60,522 nucleotides of DNA. Origin: Actinoplanes utahensis. GTDB taxonomy: Bacteria > Actinomycetota > Actinomycetes > Mycobacteriales > Micromonosporaceae. The notes beneath the pieces are model-generated. The model made no database searches, was not told the DNA's origin, and worked only from the letters and a program-made list of their open reading frames with translations. Where the stretch lies: the NCBI RefSeq assembly GCF_016862455.1, contig NZ_BOMZ01000055.1, positions 1 through 60,522 on the forward strand, given 5' to 3'. The translations under genes were made by a program, and so were the position numbers. Shown here in pieces: positions 27,236 to 35,542 of this stretch; position 1 is the first letter of the stretch, and the number at the start of each line of letters is the position of its first letter.

Positions 27236-28078
27236 GTGACCACGGAGCTGCACGCCGGTTTCGACGACGAGAAGGTGGTCGTCTCCTCGTACCCCCTCAG
27301 GATGCGCAGTGGGCGCGCCCGCCGTGAGCGGACCGGAAGCCTGATCGAATTCGTCCCCCGCCCGCCCAGCGGGCGCGGCCGGGAGGAGCGGGTGACGCTG
27401 ACCGCACGCGTCGCCCTGCCTGTTCTTCTCGTCGTCGCCGGGCTGAGCGCGGCCGGGTTCAGCTGGTGGCTGGCGGCCGGTGGCGGCGCGGCGCTGCTGG
27501 TGGCGTTCTGGCGCCGGCAGGCCCGGGCGGCGCAGCAGGCGGCGTTCGCGGTGCCGCGTGACACCGGGTCCCGGGTGCTGTGGACGCTGCCGGAGCGGGC
27601 CGCCTTCCAGGGTGCGCTGGCCGCCTCGCAGCGGGTCCGGCGGACCTGGCCGGCGCTCGGCGACATGATCGACCCGGTCGCGGCGGACCGGTCTCTGACC
27701 CGGGCTCTGGAGGAGTTGTCCGAGGTGCTGGCCCGGCGGCAGGAGCTGCGGCGGTTGCGGGAGGACCTGGCGGGGGTACGCGATGCCGACATCCCGGCGG
27801 ACAGCCCGGCCCGGATGGCCGCCGACCTGCAGGAGGAGCGTGCCGGCGCGGCGTGGCGGGAGGCGGGCGAGGCCGCGAACCGGATCCTGCGCAGCATCGA
27901 CACCGCGGCCCGCGCCGGCGAGGGTTTCATCCGGGAGCGGCAGGTCGCGGCGACGGCCCGGCACGCCGAGCGGACCCTGGCCCGGGTCACCGGCGCCGGC
28001 ACGGTGGCCGAGAGCGGCCCGGAGCTGGCCGACCGTACCGAGGCCGTGATCGCCGCCTATCGCGACCTCGCGATCTGA
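27236..28078 (+). CDS. Membrane protein with helical domain, 280 aa
   Basis: GTG at 27236 chosen for CGGAGG 5 nt upstream. About 60 polar residues, then two adjacent transmembrane helices (VALPVLLVVAGLSAAGFSWW, LAAGGGAALLVAFW), then a long Ala/Arg/Glu-rich helical domain likely to form coiled coil (LARRQELRRLREDLAGVRDA). Function not recognised. Followed by a perfect 24-bp hairpin. Confidence 0.75.
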   Translation: MTTELHAGFDDEKVVVSSYPLRMRSGRARRERTGSLIEFVPRPPSGRGREERVTLTARVALPVLLVVAGLSAAGFSWWLAAGGGAALLVAFWRRQARAAQQAAFAVPRDTGSRVLWTLPERAAFQGALAASQRVRRTWPALGDMIDPVAADRSLTRALEELSEVLARRQELRRLREDLAGVRDADIPADSPARMAADLQEERAGAAWREAGEAANRILRSIDTAARAGEGFIRERQVAATARHAERTLARVTGAGTVAESGPELADRTEAVIAAYRDLAI

Positions 28079-28089
28079 CGGCTCGACCC

Positions 28090-28146
28090 CCGGCTGGTCG
28101 TGGCTGCTGTCTCAGCGCGGTGGAGACAGCAGCCACGACCAGCCGG
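28090..28146. terminator. Perfect 24-bp inverted repeat, bidirectional terminator
   Basis: Arms 28090-28113 and 28123-28146, 9-nt loop AGCGCGGTG. Lies between convergent genes ending at 28078 and 28261. The inner half GGCTGCTGTCTC resembles the hairpin at 5240-5266. Confidence 0.8.
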
Positions 28147-28260
28147 AGGTTTCCCGCAATTCACTCAACAACTTCATCCTCTGGGGTGATGCGCCCGACG
28201 GCGACCTGCGAGAACCTTGTCGGGTGACAGGTGTTCCCGTGTTCAGGAGATTTCCGGGCT

Positions 28261-28896
28261 TCAGGCTGCTCTGCGCGATGTGGACAGTTGCCGTGGCACC
28301 ACCACGGCGCCCGCCCGGCGATCCGTCCCGAGCGCGGCGATCAGCTTCTCCTGCACCTCTTCCGGGTCCGGCAGGCGCCACTGTGACCGGTCCGGATGGA
28401 CCTCCCAGCGGACCTGGCCCTCGGGCATCCGGCTGGGCGGGGCGGGGATCCACGAGCCGGCGCCGTGCCGCACGACGTCGAGGCGCCGTTCCAACTCGGG
28501 CCGCAGCGGGCCGCCCGGCCGCGTCAGGAACATCCATCGCCCGCCGGCGGTCACCGCGACCGGCCCGATGCCCGGGCCGAGGCGCCCCACGGACGCGGGG
28601 ACCTCCAGGACGTCGAAGGATGTTCCGGTGGTGAGGAGGACGGTGTGCGGCAGGCGCCGCCACCACGCGGCGATCCGGACCGGATCGTCGCTCGCCGAAG
28701 CGGCCCACTCAGTCAGGGCCGGATGGCATCCGGAGATCGAGCAGTCGGGTCGACCGCAGTCGAACCGGTGGCCGGTGAGATACGAGCCAGGAGTCACGGA
28801 CCACCCGTGCGCGGCATAGCGCAGCGCGGCCCGGCGCAGCAGGGCCCGGTCGAGGATTGACGGTGGGACGTTCGGCTGACGGCTGGTCCACTGCAT
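28261..28896 (-). CDS. Stand-alone primase/polymerase N-terminal domain protein
   Basis: 211 aa from ATG 28896 (MQWTSRQ); the frame stays open to 29070 with no ribosome site. The N-terminal region LRRAALRYAAHGWSVTPGSY and CGRPDCSISGCHPALTEWA, then PVRIAAWWRRLPHTVLLTTG and FDVLEVPASVG resemble the bifunctional DNA primase/polymerase N-terminal domain. The helicase part of full prim-pol proteins is absent. Such small proteins are common in actinomycetes and may not be enzymes; it is divergent from an XRE/TPR regulator gene, a recurrent pairing. Confidence 0.7.
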   Translation of the reverse strand: MQWTSRQPNVPPSILDRALLRRAALRYAAHGWSVTPGSYLTGHRFDCGRPDCSISGCHPALTEWAASASDDPVRIAAWWRRLPHTVLLTTGTSFDVLEVPASVGRLGPGIGPVAVTAGGRWMFLTRPGGPLRPELERRLDVVRHGAGSWIPAPPSRMPEGQVRWEVHPDRSQWRLPDPEEVQEKLIAALGTDRRAGAVVVPRQLSTSRRAA

Positions 28897-29120
28897 GGCT
28901 CGATACCCCCGGATCGGGCTGGAGAGCCGTATCCCGCTGCGACGGTCGTCGTTGGATTCGGCAGATCCACCCTTTGCAAGTTGCAAGAAAACTACGAGCA
29001 TCGGTGAGCAGGCGATCACACACGCTGTGCGATCTGTGCACACGTGAGCGGTCCACACTGCGAGTGACACCGGATGGCTCAGCCCGGCGGAGACTCCGCC
29101 GGTTGAGTGGGGGAGGCACC

Positions 29121-30350
29121 GTGGACGAGCTGCCGATCGGCCGCCGCGTCGCCTATTGGCGGGGCCGACGCAAGATGTCCCAGCAGGTGTTCGCGGACCG
29201 GCTGGGCAAATCCAAGAGCTGGGTCGACAAGGTGGAGCGCGGGGTCCGCCGTCTCGACAAGTTCTCCGTGGTCTATGACATCGCCGACGTGCTCCAGGTC
29301 GATGTCACGTTGTTGCTGGGCAAGGAAGTGGAGCGCAAACCGGAGACACAGAACTGCATCGACCAGGTGGAGGTCGAGGAGATTCGCGCCGCTCTGGAGC
29401 GTTATGACCAGATGAGCGCGTTCTTCCAGGCGGTGCCACATTCGCCACCACTGACGGAGATGCGCAAGGCGGTCAGCCATGCCTGGCTGACCTACCAGCA
29501 CGCCAAGTACGGGGTCCTGGCGCGCGCCCTGCCCAAGCTGCTCCGTGACGCCCAGGCGGCGGACAGCGCCCACGCGAGCAGCGACGAGGCGAGCACCGCC
29601 GCGCACCTGCTCGGGCAGGTCTATCAGATCGCCTCGTCGGCGCTGCGCAAGGTCGGCGAGCACGAGTTGTCCTGGCTGGCCGCGGACCGTTCGATCGCGG
29701 TCTCGCAGCGGGCCGGCGACCAGCTGCTGGCCGGCCTGGCCAGTTACCGCGTGGGGAGCGCGCTCCTGGCGCTCGGGCGGGTCCGCCCGTCCCTCGAGGT
29801 GAACGTCAACATCGCCAACCGGCTTGCGCCGGTGGGCCCGGCCCGGCCCGGCGAGGACCAGCTCTCGGTGTACGGGATGCTGCTGCTCAACGGCGCCATG
29901 TCGGCGGCCCGGATCGGCGACAGTGCGACCGTGCGCGACCTGCTCTACGGGGCCGAGCAGGCGGCGCGGGAGCTGGGCGGCGACTGCAATCACTACTGGA
30001 CCAGCTTCGGCCCGACGAACGTCGAGCTGCACCGCTGCGCCACGGCGGTCGAGCTGGGTGACGGGCGACTGGCCGTCGAAGCCCACGAGAAGATGAACAA
30101 GGCGGGCTTCCACGCCATGCTCCCGGAACGCCGGGCGCACCACTATCTCGACATCGCCCGCGGTTACACGCAGATCGGTGATGTGGAGAAGGCGGGCGAG
30201 ATGCTGCTGGAGGGCGATCGGCTCGCCCCTTCGGAGATCCGGTGCCGGCCCCTCGCTCACGAAGTCCTTTCCGACGTGCTCCGGCGTACCCGGGGCACGC
30301 CGCCGGCTCCGATAGCGGAGCTGGCCGAACAGATGGGAGTCGGTGTATGA
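29121..30350 (+). CDS. XRE family regulator with TPR-like helical domain
   Basis: 409 aa from GTG 29121, preceded by GGGGGAGG. N-terminal XRE helix-turn-helix: RRVAYWRGRRKMSQQVFADR, LGKSKSWVDKVERGVRRLDK. The remaining 300 residues are TPR-like helices (LGQVYQIASSALRKVGEHEL, WLAADRSIAVSQRAGDQLLA, MLLEGDRLAP). The flavoprotein gene follows 49 bp later and likely shares the transcript. This regulator/flavoprotein pair is widespread in actinomycetes. Confidence 0.9.
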   Translation: MDELPIGRRVAYWRGRRKMSQQVFADRLGKSKSWVDKVERGVRRLDKFSVVYDIADVLQVDVTLLLGKEVERKPETQNCIDQVEVEEIRAALERYDQMSAFFQAVPHSPPLTEMRKAVSHAWLTYQHAKYGVLARALPKLLRDAQAADSAHASSDEASTAAHLLGQVYQIASSALRKVGEHELSWLAADRSIAVSQRAGDQLLAGLASYRVGSALLALGRVRPSLEVNVNIANRLAPVGPARPGEDQLSVYGMLLLNGAMSAARIGDSATVRDLLYGAEQAARELGGDCNHYWTSFGPTNVELHRCATAVELGDGRLAVEAHEKMNKAGFHAMLPERRAHHYLDIARGYTQIGDVEKAGEMLLEGDRLAPSEIRCRPLAHEVLSDVLRRTRGTPPAPIAELAEQMGVGV

Positions 30351-30399
30351 GGGGAGCCTTTAGTCCGTCTGGGGGCGGCGGGTGGGGGGTCCGCGAGTG

Positions 30400-30984
30400 A
30401 TGACGGGTAACCCCTCACCCGGTGTGCTGTACGTGCTCGTGTGCGGTTCGCCGATGGCCCGGGACGTCGGGATCCTGGTCAGTCAGGCCCAGAGTGAAGG
30501 CTGGGATGTCTGCGTGGTCACGACGCCGGACGGCCGTAAGTTCGTCGACGTGGCGGCGTTGCAGGCCCAGACCGGACACCCGGTTCGTTCCGACTACAAG
30601 AGTCCCGGCGATCCGGACGTGCTGCCGCCGGCCGATGCGATGATCGTCGCACCGGCCACCGTCAACACGGTCAACAAGTGGGCCGCCGGGATCACCGACA
30701 CGCTGGTGCTGGGTCTCCTCGTGGAGGGGTACGGCTACGGCGTCCCCACCGCGGTGGTGCCGTACACCAACAAGGTCATGGCCCTGCATCCGGCACTGCA
30801 CGAGAGCCTCGCGAAACTACGCGACTGGGGGGTGCACGTCCTCTACGGGGAGGACGTGTGCCGTCTGGGCGGTCCCGGGCAGACGGAACGTTTTCGGGGC
30901 CAGTTCCCCTGGCGGCGGGCCCTGCAGGCGGTCAGCAACCCGATCGCGGCGGCGAGCCGAGTCGAGCCGGGGGCGGTTTCCTAG
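30400..30984 (+). CDS. Flavoprotein of the PPC-decarboxylase/EpiD superfamily
   Basis: 194 aa from ATG 30400 (GTG 30397 in frame also possible). Rossmann-like flavoprotein core: VLYVLVCGSPMARDVGILVS, ADAMIVAPATVNTVNKWAAG, GLLVEGYGYGVPTAVVPYTN, all typical of FMN-binding phosphopantothenoylcysteine decarboxylase-like proteins. Too short and too different to be CoaBC. Partner role with the XRE/TPR regulator is inferred. Confidence 0.85.
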   Translation: MTGNPSPGVLYVLVCGSPMARDVGILVSQAQSEGWDVCVVTTPDGRKFVDVAALQAQTGHPVRSDYKSPGDPDVLPPADAMIVAPATVNTVNKWAAGITDTLVLGLLVEGYGYGVPTAVVPYTNKVMALHPALHESLAKLRDWGVHVLYGEDVCRLGGPGQTERFRGQFPWRRALQAVSNPIAAASRVEPGAVS

Positions 30985-30997
30985 CGGTATAGGGTTT

Positions 30998-31171
30998 CAG
31001 TCGTGACCGACTGCACCGAGCTGCGCCAACCGATTCGGGACGGCAACCTGGACCGCGAGGGCCGGGAGTGCACGACCGAGCTGGCACAGTCGTGACCGAC
31101 TGCTCCGAGCCGCGCCTGCCGAAGGCGTCCCTGCCCCGGGTCCGGTCGTGACCGACCGCACGGTCCGCGCG
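30998..31171 (+). repeat. Three copies of the Nif3 gene start
   Basis: GTCGTGACCGACTGC-type sequence occurs at 30998-31027 (followed by ACCGAGCTGCGCC), 31087-31116 (TCCGAGCCGCGCC) and 31144-31171 (CGCACGGTCCGCGCG), the last being the gene's own start. Spacings 89 and 56 bp. Confidence 0.75.
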
Positions 31172-31969
31172 CTGGTGGACGCCCTGGATGCCCGTTTCCC
31201 GCGGGACTGGGCGGAGTCCTGGGACCGGGTCGGGCTGGTGCTCGGCGAGTTCGAGCGTCCCGTCACCCGGGTCCTGTGCGTCGTCGACTGCGTCCCGGAG
31301 ACCGTCGACCAGGCTCTCGACCTCGGCGCCGACATGATCGTCGCCCATCACCCGCTGTTCTTGAAACCGGTGTCGTCGATCGCCCCGGACACGTTCAAGG
31401 GCGCCCTCGTGCACCGGTTGATCCGGGCCGGGGTGGCGCTCTACACCGCGCACACCAACGCCGACGTGGCGAACCCCGGCGTCTCCGACGCGCTCGCTGC
31501 CCGGCTGGACCTGACCGGACTGCGCCCGCTGGTCCCGGCCGAGGGCGCGGCCGCCGGCGAGGGCCGTGGCCTGGGCCGGATCGGCACGCTGCCGGAGCCG
31601 CTGACGCTCGCCGCGCTGACCCGGTTCGCGGCCGGCCGGCTGCCGGCCACCGCGGCGGGGGTGCGTGCCGCGGGTGACCCGGAGCGGCTGATCCGCACGG
31701 TGGCCGTCTGCGGTGGCGCGGGCGACTCGTTCCTGTCCGACGCGACCCGGGCGGGCGTCGACGCGTACCTCTGCGCCGACCTGCGGCATCATCCGGTGAG
31801 CGAGCATCTCGCGGCCGGTGGTCCGGCGCTGCTCGACGTCGCCCACTGGGCGAGCGAGCGGCCCTGGCTCGACGACGTGGCAGTCTGGCTGCGCGACGCG
31901 TTCGACCTCGACGTCGTGGTGTCGGACGTGGACACCGACCCCTGGACCGTCCATGCGTTTCGGAAATGA
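31148..31969 (+). CDS. Nif3-like dinuclear metal centre protein
   Basis: 273 aa, GTG start. Conserved metal motifs: VAHHPLFLKPV, YTAHTNADVANPGVSDALA, ADLRHHPVSEHLA, DVAHWASERPW. The family (YbgI/YqfO) forms hexameric rings; GTP cyclohydrolase I type 2 annotation in databases is unproven. First gene of the conserved actinobacterial trio Nif3, zinc-ribbon, RNase H/phosphatase. Confidence 0.93.
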   Translation: MTDRTVRALVDALDARFPRDWAESWDRVGLVLGEFERPVTRVLCVVDCVPETVDQALDLGADMIVAHHPLFLKPVSSIAPDTFKGALVHRLIRAGVALYTAHTNADVANPGVSDALAARLDLTGLRPLVPAEGAAAGEGRGLGRIGTLPEPLTLAALTRFAAGRLPATAAGVRAAGDPERLIRTVAVCGGAGDSFLSDATRAGVDAYLCADLRHHPVSEHLAAGGPALLDVAHWASERPWLDDVAVWLRDAFDLDVVVSDVDTDPWTVHAFRK

Positions 31970-31984
31970 CTTGGAGACCCGCCC

Positions 31985-32719
31985 GTGAAGGCCGCCCCCG
32001 AAGCCCAGCGCCGCCTGCTCGATCTGCAGGCCGTCGACACCACCCTGGCCCAGCTCGCGCACCGGCGTAAGTCGCTGCCCGAGATCGCCGAGATCGACGC
32101 GGTCGCGCGGGAGATCTCGGCGCTCGAGGACGAGCGGGTCCGCGCCCAGGTGGTGGTGGACGACCTGGACCGGGACATCGCCCGGCTGGAGAAGGACATC
32201 GACCAGGTCCGCCAGCGCAAGGACAAGGACCAGAAGCGCCTGGACGCGGGCGGGTCGCTGCGTGAGCAGGAGGGCCTGCAGCACGAGCTGACCTCGCTGA
32301 AGCGGCGGCAGTCCGAGCTCGAGGACGCCGAGCTGGAGCTGATGGAGAAGCGGGAGACCGCGGAGGCGGCGCTGACCGAGGTGCGGGGCCGGCTCGCGGC
32401 CGCGGTGGAGCGGCGGACCGACGCCGAGCGCCGCCGCGACGAGGCGTACACCGACATCGCCAAGGAGCTGGAGTTCAAGACGCAGGCGCGGGGGCCGCTC
32501 GCCGCCGACCTGCCGGCTGATCTGGTCACCCTCTACGACAAGATCCGCACCGACACCGGGATGGGCGCGGCGCTGTTCTACGCGGGCCGCTGCGGCGCCT
32601 GCCGGATCGAGCTGTACGGCGCCGACCTGAACCGGGTGAAGTCCTCGCCGAAGGACGAGGTGGTCCGCTGCGAGGAGTGCCGCCGGATCATGGTGCGGAC
32701 GTCGGAGTCCGGCCTATGA
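31985..32719 (+). CDS. Coiled-coil zinc-ribbon protein (DUF164/C4-type)
   Basis: 244 aa, GTG start 15 bp after Nif3. Residues 10-180 are one long coiled coil (charged heptads such as DDLDRDIARLEKDIDQVRQR). The C-terminus is a four-cysteine zinc ribbon, CGACRIEL ... VVRCEECRRIM. The family is widespread in actinobacteria and likely binds nucleic acid or acts as a scaffold. Its stop overlaps the start of the next gene. Confidence 0.92.
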   Translation: MKAAPEAQRRLLDLQAVDTTLAQLAHRRKSLPEIAEIDAVAREISALEDERVRAQVVVDDLDRDIARLEKDIDQVRQRKDKDQKRLDAGGSLREQEGLQHELTSLKRRQSELEDAELELMEKRETAEAALTEVRGRLAAAVERRTDAERRRDEAYTDIAKELEFKTQARGPLAADLPADLVTLYDKIRTDTGMGAALFYAGRCGACRIELYGADLNRVKSSPKDEVVRCEECRRIMVRTSESGL

Positions 32720-33816
32720 GCGGCCTGCGGGTGATCGTCGAGGCGGACGGCGGGTCGCGGGGCAACCCGGGCCCGGCCGGGTACGGCGCGGTGGTCCTGG
32801 ACGCCGGGACCGGTGAGGTGCTGGCGGAGCGGTTCGACGCGCTCGGCATCACGACGAACAACGTCGCCGAGTACTCGGGCCTGATCGCGGGCCTGGCCGC
32901 CGCCGCCGAGCTGGGGGCCGAGCGGGTCACCGTCCGGATGGACTCGAAGCTGGTCGTCGAGCAGATGTCCGGCCGGTGGCAGATCAAGAACGCCGGGCTG
33001 CGCCCGCTCGCCGCCGAGGCCGCCGCGCTTGTCGGCAAGTTCGCCGGGGTGACCTTCGAGTGGATTCCGCGGGAGCGCAACAAGGCCGCCGACGAGTTGG
33101 CGAACCGGGCGATGGACGGCGCGGCCGGCAAGGCGCCGAAAGCGGAGACGGTGAAAGCGGCGGCGCCGAAGTCGTGGGCGCCGCCCGCCTCGACGGAGGA
33201 GGCGACCCGGATCATCCTGGTTCGGCACGGCTCCACGCCGCTGACCTCGCAGGGTCGTTACTCCGGGCGGGGTGACGTGCCGCTGACCGACGAGGGTGAG
33301 GCGCAGGCGATGGCCGCGGCGGGCCGGGTCGTCGGCATCTCGCAGGACATCGCGGCGGTGCTGTCCTCGCCGCTGTCGCGGTGCGTGCGGACCGCCCAGC
33401 TGATCGCCGACGCGGCCGGTGGGCTGCCGGTGACGGTCATGGACGACCTGATCGAGTGCGACTTCGGGCTGTGGGAGGCGAAGACCTTCGCCGAGGTGCA
33501 GGAGCAGTGGCCGGACGAGATGAACGCGTGGCTGGCGTCGACGAGTGTCGCCCCGCCGGGTGGGGAGTCGTTCCAGGCGGTCGCGAAACGAGTGCGGGGG
33601 GCGCTGGCGACCGTGCTCAGCGCGTACCCCGGGAAGGTCGTCGTCCTGGTCTCGCACGTGTCGCCGATCAAGTTGATCCTGCGGGACGCGCTGGCGGCCG
33701 GTGAGGCCTTCCTGCACCGGTTGTTCCTGGACGCGGCGGGTGTGTCGACGATGGACGTGTGGCCGGACGGGAACATCGCGGTCAGATCGGTCAACGAGAC
33801 CGCCCACCTTCGATAA
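32716..33816 (+). CDS. Bifunctional RNase H / phosphatase
   Basis: 366 aa. ATG at 32716 overlaps the previous stop (ATGA). Residues 1-135 are RNase HI-like: VEADGGSRGNPGPAGYGAVV, NNVAEYSGLIAGL, MDSKLVVEQMSGRWQIK. After a linker, residues 170-366 are a histidine phosphatase: ILVRHGSTPLTSQGRYSGRG, PLSRCVRTAQLIAD, VVLVSHVSPIKLIL. Matches the mycobacterial two-domain enzyme that cleaves RNA-DNA hybrids and has an alpha-ribazole phosphatase-like half for cobalamin synthesis. Confidence 0.94.
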   Translation: MSGLRVIVEADGGSRGNPGPAGYGAVVLDAGTGEVLAERFDALGITTNNVAEYSGLIAGLAAAAELGAERVTVRMDSKLVVEQMSGRWQIKNAGLRPLAAEAAALVGKFAGVTFEWIPRERNKAADELANRAMDGAAGKAPKAETVKAAAPKSWAPPASTEEATRIILVRHGSTPLTSQGRYSGRGDVPLTDEGEAQAMAAAGRVVGISQDIAAVLSSPLSRCVRTAQLIADAAGGLPVTVMDDLIECDFGLWEAKTFAEVQEQWPDEMNAWLASTSVAPPGGESFQAVAKRVRGALATVLSAYPGKVVVLVSHVSPIKLILRDALAAGEAFLHRLFLDAAGVSTMDVWPDGNIAVRSVNETAHLR

Positions 33817-33850
33817 TGGGATATTGACCCTCGCAGGGCGGACGTTTAGC

Positions 33851-33876
33851 TTCCTCAATTAGGAAACTTTCTTCAA
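33851..33876. promoter_or_regulatory. Imperfect palindromes upstream of the chitinase gene
   Basis: TTCCT (33851-33855) CAATT AGGAA (33861-33865), overlapping TTAGGAAACTTTCTTCAA (33859-33876), an imperfect palindrome. It lies 21-46 bp before the chitinase ATG, within likely promoter DNA. Candidate regulator site for carbohydrate control. Confidence 0.4.
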
Positions 33877-33896
33877 CGTTTCGCCCTGGAGGGCTC

Positions 33897-35189
33897 ATGC
33901 GCGGTTTCACCCGCCGCCTCGTCGCCGGGGTCGCGGTAGCCTCGGCTGTCGTGGCTGCCGCACCCGCTCCCGCACAGGCACGGGCACATACGAAGGACTC
34001 GTACGTCAAGGTCGGCTACTTCACCCAGTGGGGCATCTACGGCCGCGACTTCCAGCTCGCCGACGTCCAGCAGTCCGGCGCGGCGGCGAGGCTGACCCAC
34101 CTCAACTACGCGTTCGGGCCGGTCACCGCCGACGGCGTGTGCGCCTCCGCCGACCCGTGGGCCGACTGGCAGACGTCGTTCTCCGCGGAGAACAGCGTGG
34201 ACGGGATCGCCGACGCCGCCGGTCAGCCGTACGCCGGCAACCTCAACCAGATCGCCGAGCTGAAGGCCGCGAACCCGAAGCTGAAAGCGCTCATCTCGCT
34301 CGGCGGCTGGTCCGGGTCGAAGTACTTCTCGGACGCCGCCCTCACCGACGCCTCCCGCAAGAAGCTGGTCGGCTCCTGCCTCGACCTGTGGATCAAGGGC
34401 GACCTGCCGGGCCTGTCCGACGGCATCGCGGCCGGGGTCTTCGACGGCATCGACCTGGACTGGGAGTGGCCCGGCTCGTCCGGCGAGGTCGGCAACATCA
34501 TCCGGCCCGAGGACAAGCGGAACTTCACCCTGCTCGCCGCCGAGTTCCGGGCCCAGCTCGACAAGCTCGGCAAGGTCAACCGGAAGAAGTACCTGCTCAC
34601 CGCGTTCCTGCCGGCCGCGCCCGCGAAGATCGAGGCCGGGTTCGAGGTCGACAAGATCTTCAAGTACCTGGACTTCGGCACCGTGCAGGGCTACGACTTC
34701 CACGGCACCTGGGAGCCGAGGACCAACCAGCAGTCGGCGCTGCGGGTGCCGGCCGGGGCCCCGGACAACCCGGACTTCTCGGTCGAGAACACGATCAACA
34801 CCTGGATCGCCGGCGGCGCCCCCAAGCGCAAGCTGGTGCTCGGCGTGCCCTATTACAGCCAGGGCTGGACCGGGGTCACCGGCGGCGGCGACGGCCTGTT
34901 CCAGCCGGCCACCGGACCGGCGCCCGGCATCTTCGCCAAGGGCACCGAGGACTGGAAGACCCTCAAGAAGCTCCCCGCCCAGGGCTTCACGGTGCACCGG
35001 GACCTGCGCAACGGTCACACGTGGCTCTTCGACGGCAACACCTTCTGGACGTACGACGACCCGGCCGTCCTGCTCCAGAAGTCGCTCTACATCCGGGCCA
35101 AGGGGCTCGGCGGCGCCATGATGTGGTCGCTCGACGGCGACGACGAGAAGGCGTCGCTCACCAAGGCCATCGCGGCCGGCCTGCGCTGA
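33897..35189 (+). CDS. Secreted chitinase, glycoside hydrolase family 18
   Basis: 430 aa, ATG with GGAGGG upstream. Signal peptide: RRLVAGVAVASAVVAAAPAP then AQARA. GH18 barrel: KVGYFTQWGIYGRDF, LKALISLGGWSGSKYF, catalytic FDGIDLDWEWPG (DxxDxDxE, the proton donor Glu is in DWEW), LGVPYYSQGWTG, GGAMMWSLDGDD. No carbohydrate-binding module visible. Likely degrades chitin or its oligomers outside the cell. Confidence 0.95.
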   Translation: MRGFTRRLVAGVAVASAVVAAAPAPAQARAHTKDSYVKVGYFTQWGIYGRDFQLADVQQSGAAARLTHLNYAFGPVTADGVCASADPWADWQTSFSAENSVDGIADAAGQPYAGNLNQIAELKAANPKLKALISLGGWSGSKYFSDAALTDASRKKLVGSCLDLWIKGDLPGLSDGIAAGVFDGIDLDWEWPGSSGEVGNIIRPEDKRNFTLLAAEFRAQLDKLGKVNRKKYLLTAFLPAAPAKIEAGFEVDKIFKYLDFGTVQGYDFHGTWEPRTNQQSALRVPAGAPDNPDFSVENTINTWIAGGAPKRKLVLGVPYYSQGWTGVTGGGDGLFQPATGPAPGIFAKGTEDWKTLKKLPAQGFTVHRDLRNGHTWLFDGNTFWTYDDPAVLLQKSLYIRAKGLGGAMMWSLDGDDEKASLTKAIAAGLR

Positions 35190-35320
35190 CCTTTCGCCGA
35201 GTGCGGCGGTGTGCCCTTTCGGCGCACCGCCTCGCCCGTTCGGCGCAGCGCGTATCGCCCGATCGTCCACTGTCTCGTTAGCGTGACGTAACGCACACGC
35301 AAGGAGTACAGGGGAGAACC

Positions 35321-35542
35321 ATGGCTGAGCCGGAAACTCCGCGCCGTACCGATAGAAGTCCCTGGAACTGGCTGCTCGTGGTGCCGATCGTGGTGCCGCT
35401 GCTGACCTTCCTCTACAACCGTGACGAGCCGCGAATCGCCGGATTCCCGCTTTTCTACTGGATGCAGTTCGCCTTCATCCTGCTCGGCGTCGCCACCACC
35501 ACGGTCGTCTACCGGATGACCAAGAAGCGGGGCGGGGCATGA
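35321..35542 (+). CDS. DUF3311 membrane protein
   Basis: 73 aa. Two transmembrane helices (WNWLLVVPIVVPLLTFLYN; LFYWMQFAFILLGVATTTVV) joined by a short loop with RDEPRIAGFP. The DUF3311 family is nearly always next to a sodium:solute symporter gene, and here its stop overlaps that gene's ATG. Probably an accessory subunit for the symporter. Confidence 0.93.
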   Translation: MAEPETPRRTDRSPWNWLLVVPIVVPLLTFLYNRDEPRIAGFPLFYWMQFAFILLGVATTTVVYRMTKKRGGA

